The translations under genes and the position numbers were made by a program. The notes beneath the pieces are model-generated. The model saw only the letters and a list, made by a program, of their open reading frames with translations, had not been told where the DNA came from and did not search any database. From Clostridiales bacterium (GTDB lineage Bacteria > Bacillota > Clostridia > Oscillospirales > CAG-272), in assembly GCA_012511425.1 (NCBI GenBank), contig JAAZGC010000098.1, forward strand, positions 1-16,077: a stretch of DNA of 16,077 nucleotides, written 5' to 3'. Each line of letters starts with the position of its first letter. The first letter of the stretch is position 1. This document shows, one piece after another, positions 14,295-16,077 of the stretch.

Positions 14295-14322
14295 GCCTCC
14301 CGTATTTTGCCGTGCGGGAGGC
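14295..14322. terminator. Hairpin after the second ABC exporter gene (probable terminator)
   Basis: Perfect 8-bp GC-rich stem GCCTCCCG (14295-14302) / CGGGAGGC (14315-14322), 12-nt loop. Tails are weak on both strands (CTTTATCC on minus, CTTATCG on plus). It lies 45 nt past the minus-strand ABC gene stop, before the next promoter, so termination of that gene is the likely role. Confidence 0.65.
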
Positions 14323-14366
14323 CTTATCGTTATTTTTCAAAAATAAGATTTTCAGGGTGTTTTGGC

Positions 14367-16077
14367 TTAACCGATGTCAAGGGGGCTATCCGAAGTATTG
14401 TCCGAATCTGTATCCGCGGATGCATCGATAAGCTCTCTTTTGGAGGTGCCGTCGTCGATGCGCTGCAGTCCGTTTCTGTCGGTCGTTACATAGTATTTTG
14501 CCTGAGTCGTAAAGAGGGTGTAATATTCGCCCTTGTTTGCCATCAGCTCTCCGTGACTGCCGAGCTCGACAACTTCACCGTTCTTTAATACGATAATTTT
14601 GTCTGCCACGGTAGCGGAGGAAAGGCGGTGAGAAACGAAAATTGTCATCTTGTTTTCACGGAGACGGTCGAACTGATTGTATACTTCCTGTTCGGCAATG
14701 GCATCGAGCGAAGCCGTAGGTTCGTCAAGAATGACTATATCCGAATCGCCGTAAAAAGCCCTGGCAATCGAAAGCTTCTGCCACATGCCGATAGAAAGCT
14801 CGATGCCGTTTTCTTCAAAGAAACGCATAAGCGGGGTATCATAACCTTCGGGAAGCTCCCGAATAAACTCATCGGCGGAGCTGTGCCGGGCGGCTTCTTC
14901 GATATCTTCCTGAACTATCGGTTTATCTATATCTCCGAATGCGATATTTTGCCTTACGCTGAAAGCATATTTTCCGAAATCCTGGAAGATAATACCGAAT
15001 ATCGAATACAGATCCTGCACATCGTAATTACGGATATCTTCTCCGTCAAACAGTATAATGCCTTCCGTCGGGTCGTAAAGCCTTATTAGCAGCTTAAGCA
15101 GAGTTGTTTTTCCGGCGCCGTTAAGACCGACCAGAACAATAGTCTCACCGGCTTCGAATTTGACATTAATGTTCTTAAGCACATCCCTCTCGGTTCCGGG
15201 ATAGCGGAAGCTGACGTTGCGAAACTCGATCTCGTGAGGAGCGTGACGCTTTACCTTAAGCGGAGCCTCGATAAGCGGTATTATCTTCTGTTCTTCATCC
15301 ATAAAAGCTATCAGGTTGTCGATGAACAGAGTCCCCTCAAAAATCGATGCGGTTGTACTGATAAGCGATGAGATACCCCCGGAAATACTTGACAAAGCTC
15401 CGGTATAAAGCGAATAATCACCGACTTCGATCTGGCCCGCAACGACTTTTCCGGCTATGAATATGTAAAGCAAACAGTTTACCGTTGATGAAACCAAATC
15501 GAGTGCGATGTGCCATGAGCCTTCTTCGACATATAGTTTTTTAAGCCCTGCAAAATATTTTCTGAAAACGCCGATATAGCTATCAATGAAAAGATCGGAA
15601 AGGTTGAATATTCTTACTTCTTTAACCAGATCCTTGTTGGTCATCAGACTGGAATAGTAGAACATCTGACGGCGTTCCTTGGAGCGGTGGCGGATATAGT
15701 TTACATTCTTGCGCCGATATATGAAATTGATTACAGCCGAAGGAATAGAAAGGGCAATAATAATTATCGGGGCATACGGCGAGATCCCCCAGAGTATCAC
15801 TATAAAACTGACCATCGATATGACGGTGCTCATGATGGAGAAGGTGGACTCAAGTATCTGAATCGGGCGGTGTCCGGCTTCGTTGTTGGCGTTTTCAAGT
15901 CTCGAATAGAATTCGGGATCGTCAAAGCTTGCAAGATCAATTTTACGAGTCTTTTCCATAATCATCTTTTTGATATGCTGAACGACCAATTCGCCGTAAA
16001 TCCTCGTGACGATTCGATTAATGTTACCGACCAGATGATTTACGAATATGTATATGAACCTAAGCAGCAGAAGCTTC
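14367..16077 (-). CDS. ABC exporter half-transporter, 5' end beyond right edge
   Basis: Type IV ABC exporter with fused membrane and ATPase domains; 569 residues are visible and the frame stays open to the window edge (KLLLLRFIYIFVNHLVGNIN...), so the TTG at 15989 is not the real start and part of the first membrane helices is missing. ATPase motifs: Walker A GLNGAGKTT (near 15103-15129), Q-loop IFQDFGKYAFSVRQNIAFGD, signature ELSIGMWQKLSIARAF, Walker B DIVILDE, D-loop SLD, switch His in FVSHRLS. The signature reads LSIGM instead of LSGGQ; Ser and the second Gly are kept. The C-terminus has an acidic Asp/Ser/Thr-rich tail ending SPLDIG. The closest style is the peptide/lantibiotic-exporter-like group with WQK after the signature; substrate unknown. 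A partner gene may lie upstream of the edge. Confidence 0.9.
   Translation of the reverse strand, partial: KLLLLRFIYIFVNHLVGNINRIVTRIYGELVVQHIKKMIMEKTRKIDLASFDDPEFYSRLENANNEAGHRPIQILESTFSIMSTVISMVSFIVILWGISPYAPIIIIALSIPSAVINFIYRRKNVNYIRHRSKERRQMFYYSSLMTNKDLVKEVRIFNLSDLFIDSYIGVFRKYFAGLKKLYVEEGSWHIALDLVSSTVNCLLYIFIAGKVVAGQIEVGDYSLYTGALSSISGGISSLISTTASIFEGTLFIDNLIAFMDEEQKIIPLIEAPLKVKRHAPHEIEFRNVSFRYPGTERDVLKNINVKFEAGETIVLVGLNGAGKTTLLKLLIRLYDPTEGIILFDGEDIRNYDVQDLYSIFGIIFQDFGKYAFSVRQNIAFGDIDKPIVQEDIEEAARHSSADEFIRELPEGYDTPLMRFFEENGIELSIGMWQKLSIARAFYGDSDIVILDEPTASLDAIAEQEVYNQFDRLRENKMTIFVSHRLSSATVADKIIVLKNGEVVELGSHGELMANKGEYYTLFTTQAKYYVTTDRNGLQRIDDGTSKRELIDASADTDSDNTSDSPLDIG

Noticed and set aside
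15987..15989. TTG start of the second ABC exporter
   Set aside because: The frame continues upstream with membrane-domain sequence to the window edge.

Overview
The window reads as chromosomal DNA of a low-to-mid GC Gram-positive anaerobe of class Clostridia. The evidence is a murF-mraY-ftsW-murG-ftsQ-ftsZ cell-wall/division cluster with DivIB- and SpoVE-like proteins, strong Shine-Dalgarno sites, a clostridial-type lipoprotein, and a COG4198/DUF1015 protein. A placement near Oscillospirales/Ruminococcaceae is an inference from protein style only.

Region 1 (1-6697) is the division and cell-wall cluster, all on the + strand. It contains the 3' part of murF, then mraY (4-bp overlap), ftsW/spoVE, murG and ftsQ/divIB with 24-26-nt gaps. 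After a 322-bp regulatory gap comes ftsZ, closed by a strong intrinsic terminator. MurF and MraY make and load the last precursors, MurG finishes lipid II, FtsW polymerises glycan at the septum, and DivIB and FtsZ organise the divisome. murD, murC, murB and ftsA are absent from the segment where many relatives carry some of them.

Region 2 (6698-8547) is a lone ABC exporter half-transporter with a hairpin directly before its start codon and a good terminator.

Region 3 (8548-10585) is the accessory and most interesting part. An AT-rich 460-bp spacer carries three 15-bp palindromes of the form TCAAC-N5-GTTGA plus a fourth degenerate copy that abuts the -35 of a near-consensus promoter. That promoter drives a truncated XRE-type DNA-binding protein of 47 residues. 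Downstream are a small DUF6061-like protein, a free-standing GyrI-like effector-binding protein, and, translationally coupled to it, a protein made of eight exact 15-residue repeats with cysteine and asparagine ladders (predicted beta-solenoid). Glutamine codon use in the GyrI-like gene differs from the flanking core genes, so this looks like an acquired or inserted segment.

Region 4 (10586-13659) has an orphan solute-binding lipoprotein (+) converging on a DUF1015 gene (-), with a shared terminator between them.

Region 5 (13660-16077), all on the - strand, holds an uncharacterised 106-aa protein behind a perfect-consensus promoter with a long leader, and a second ABC exporter whose 5' end lies beyond the right edge.
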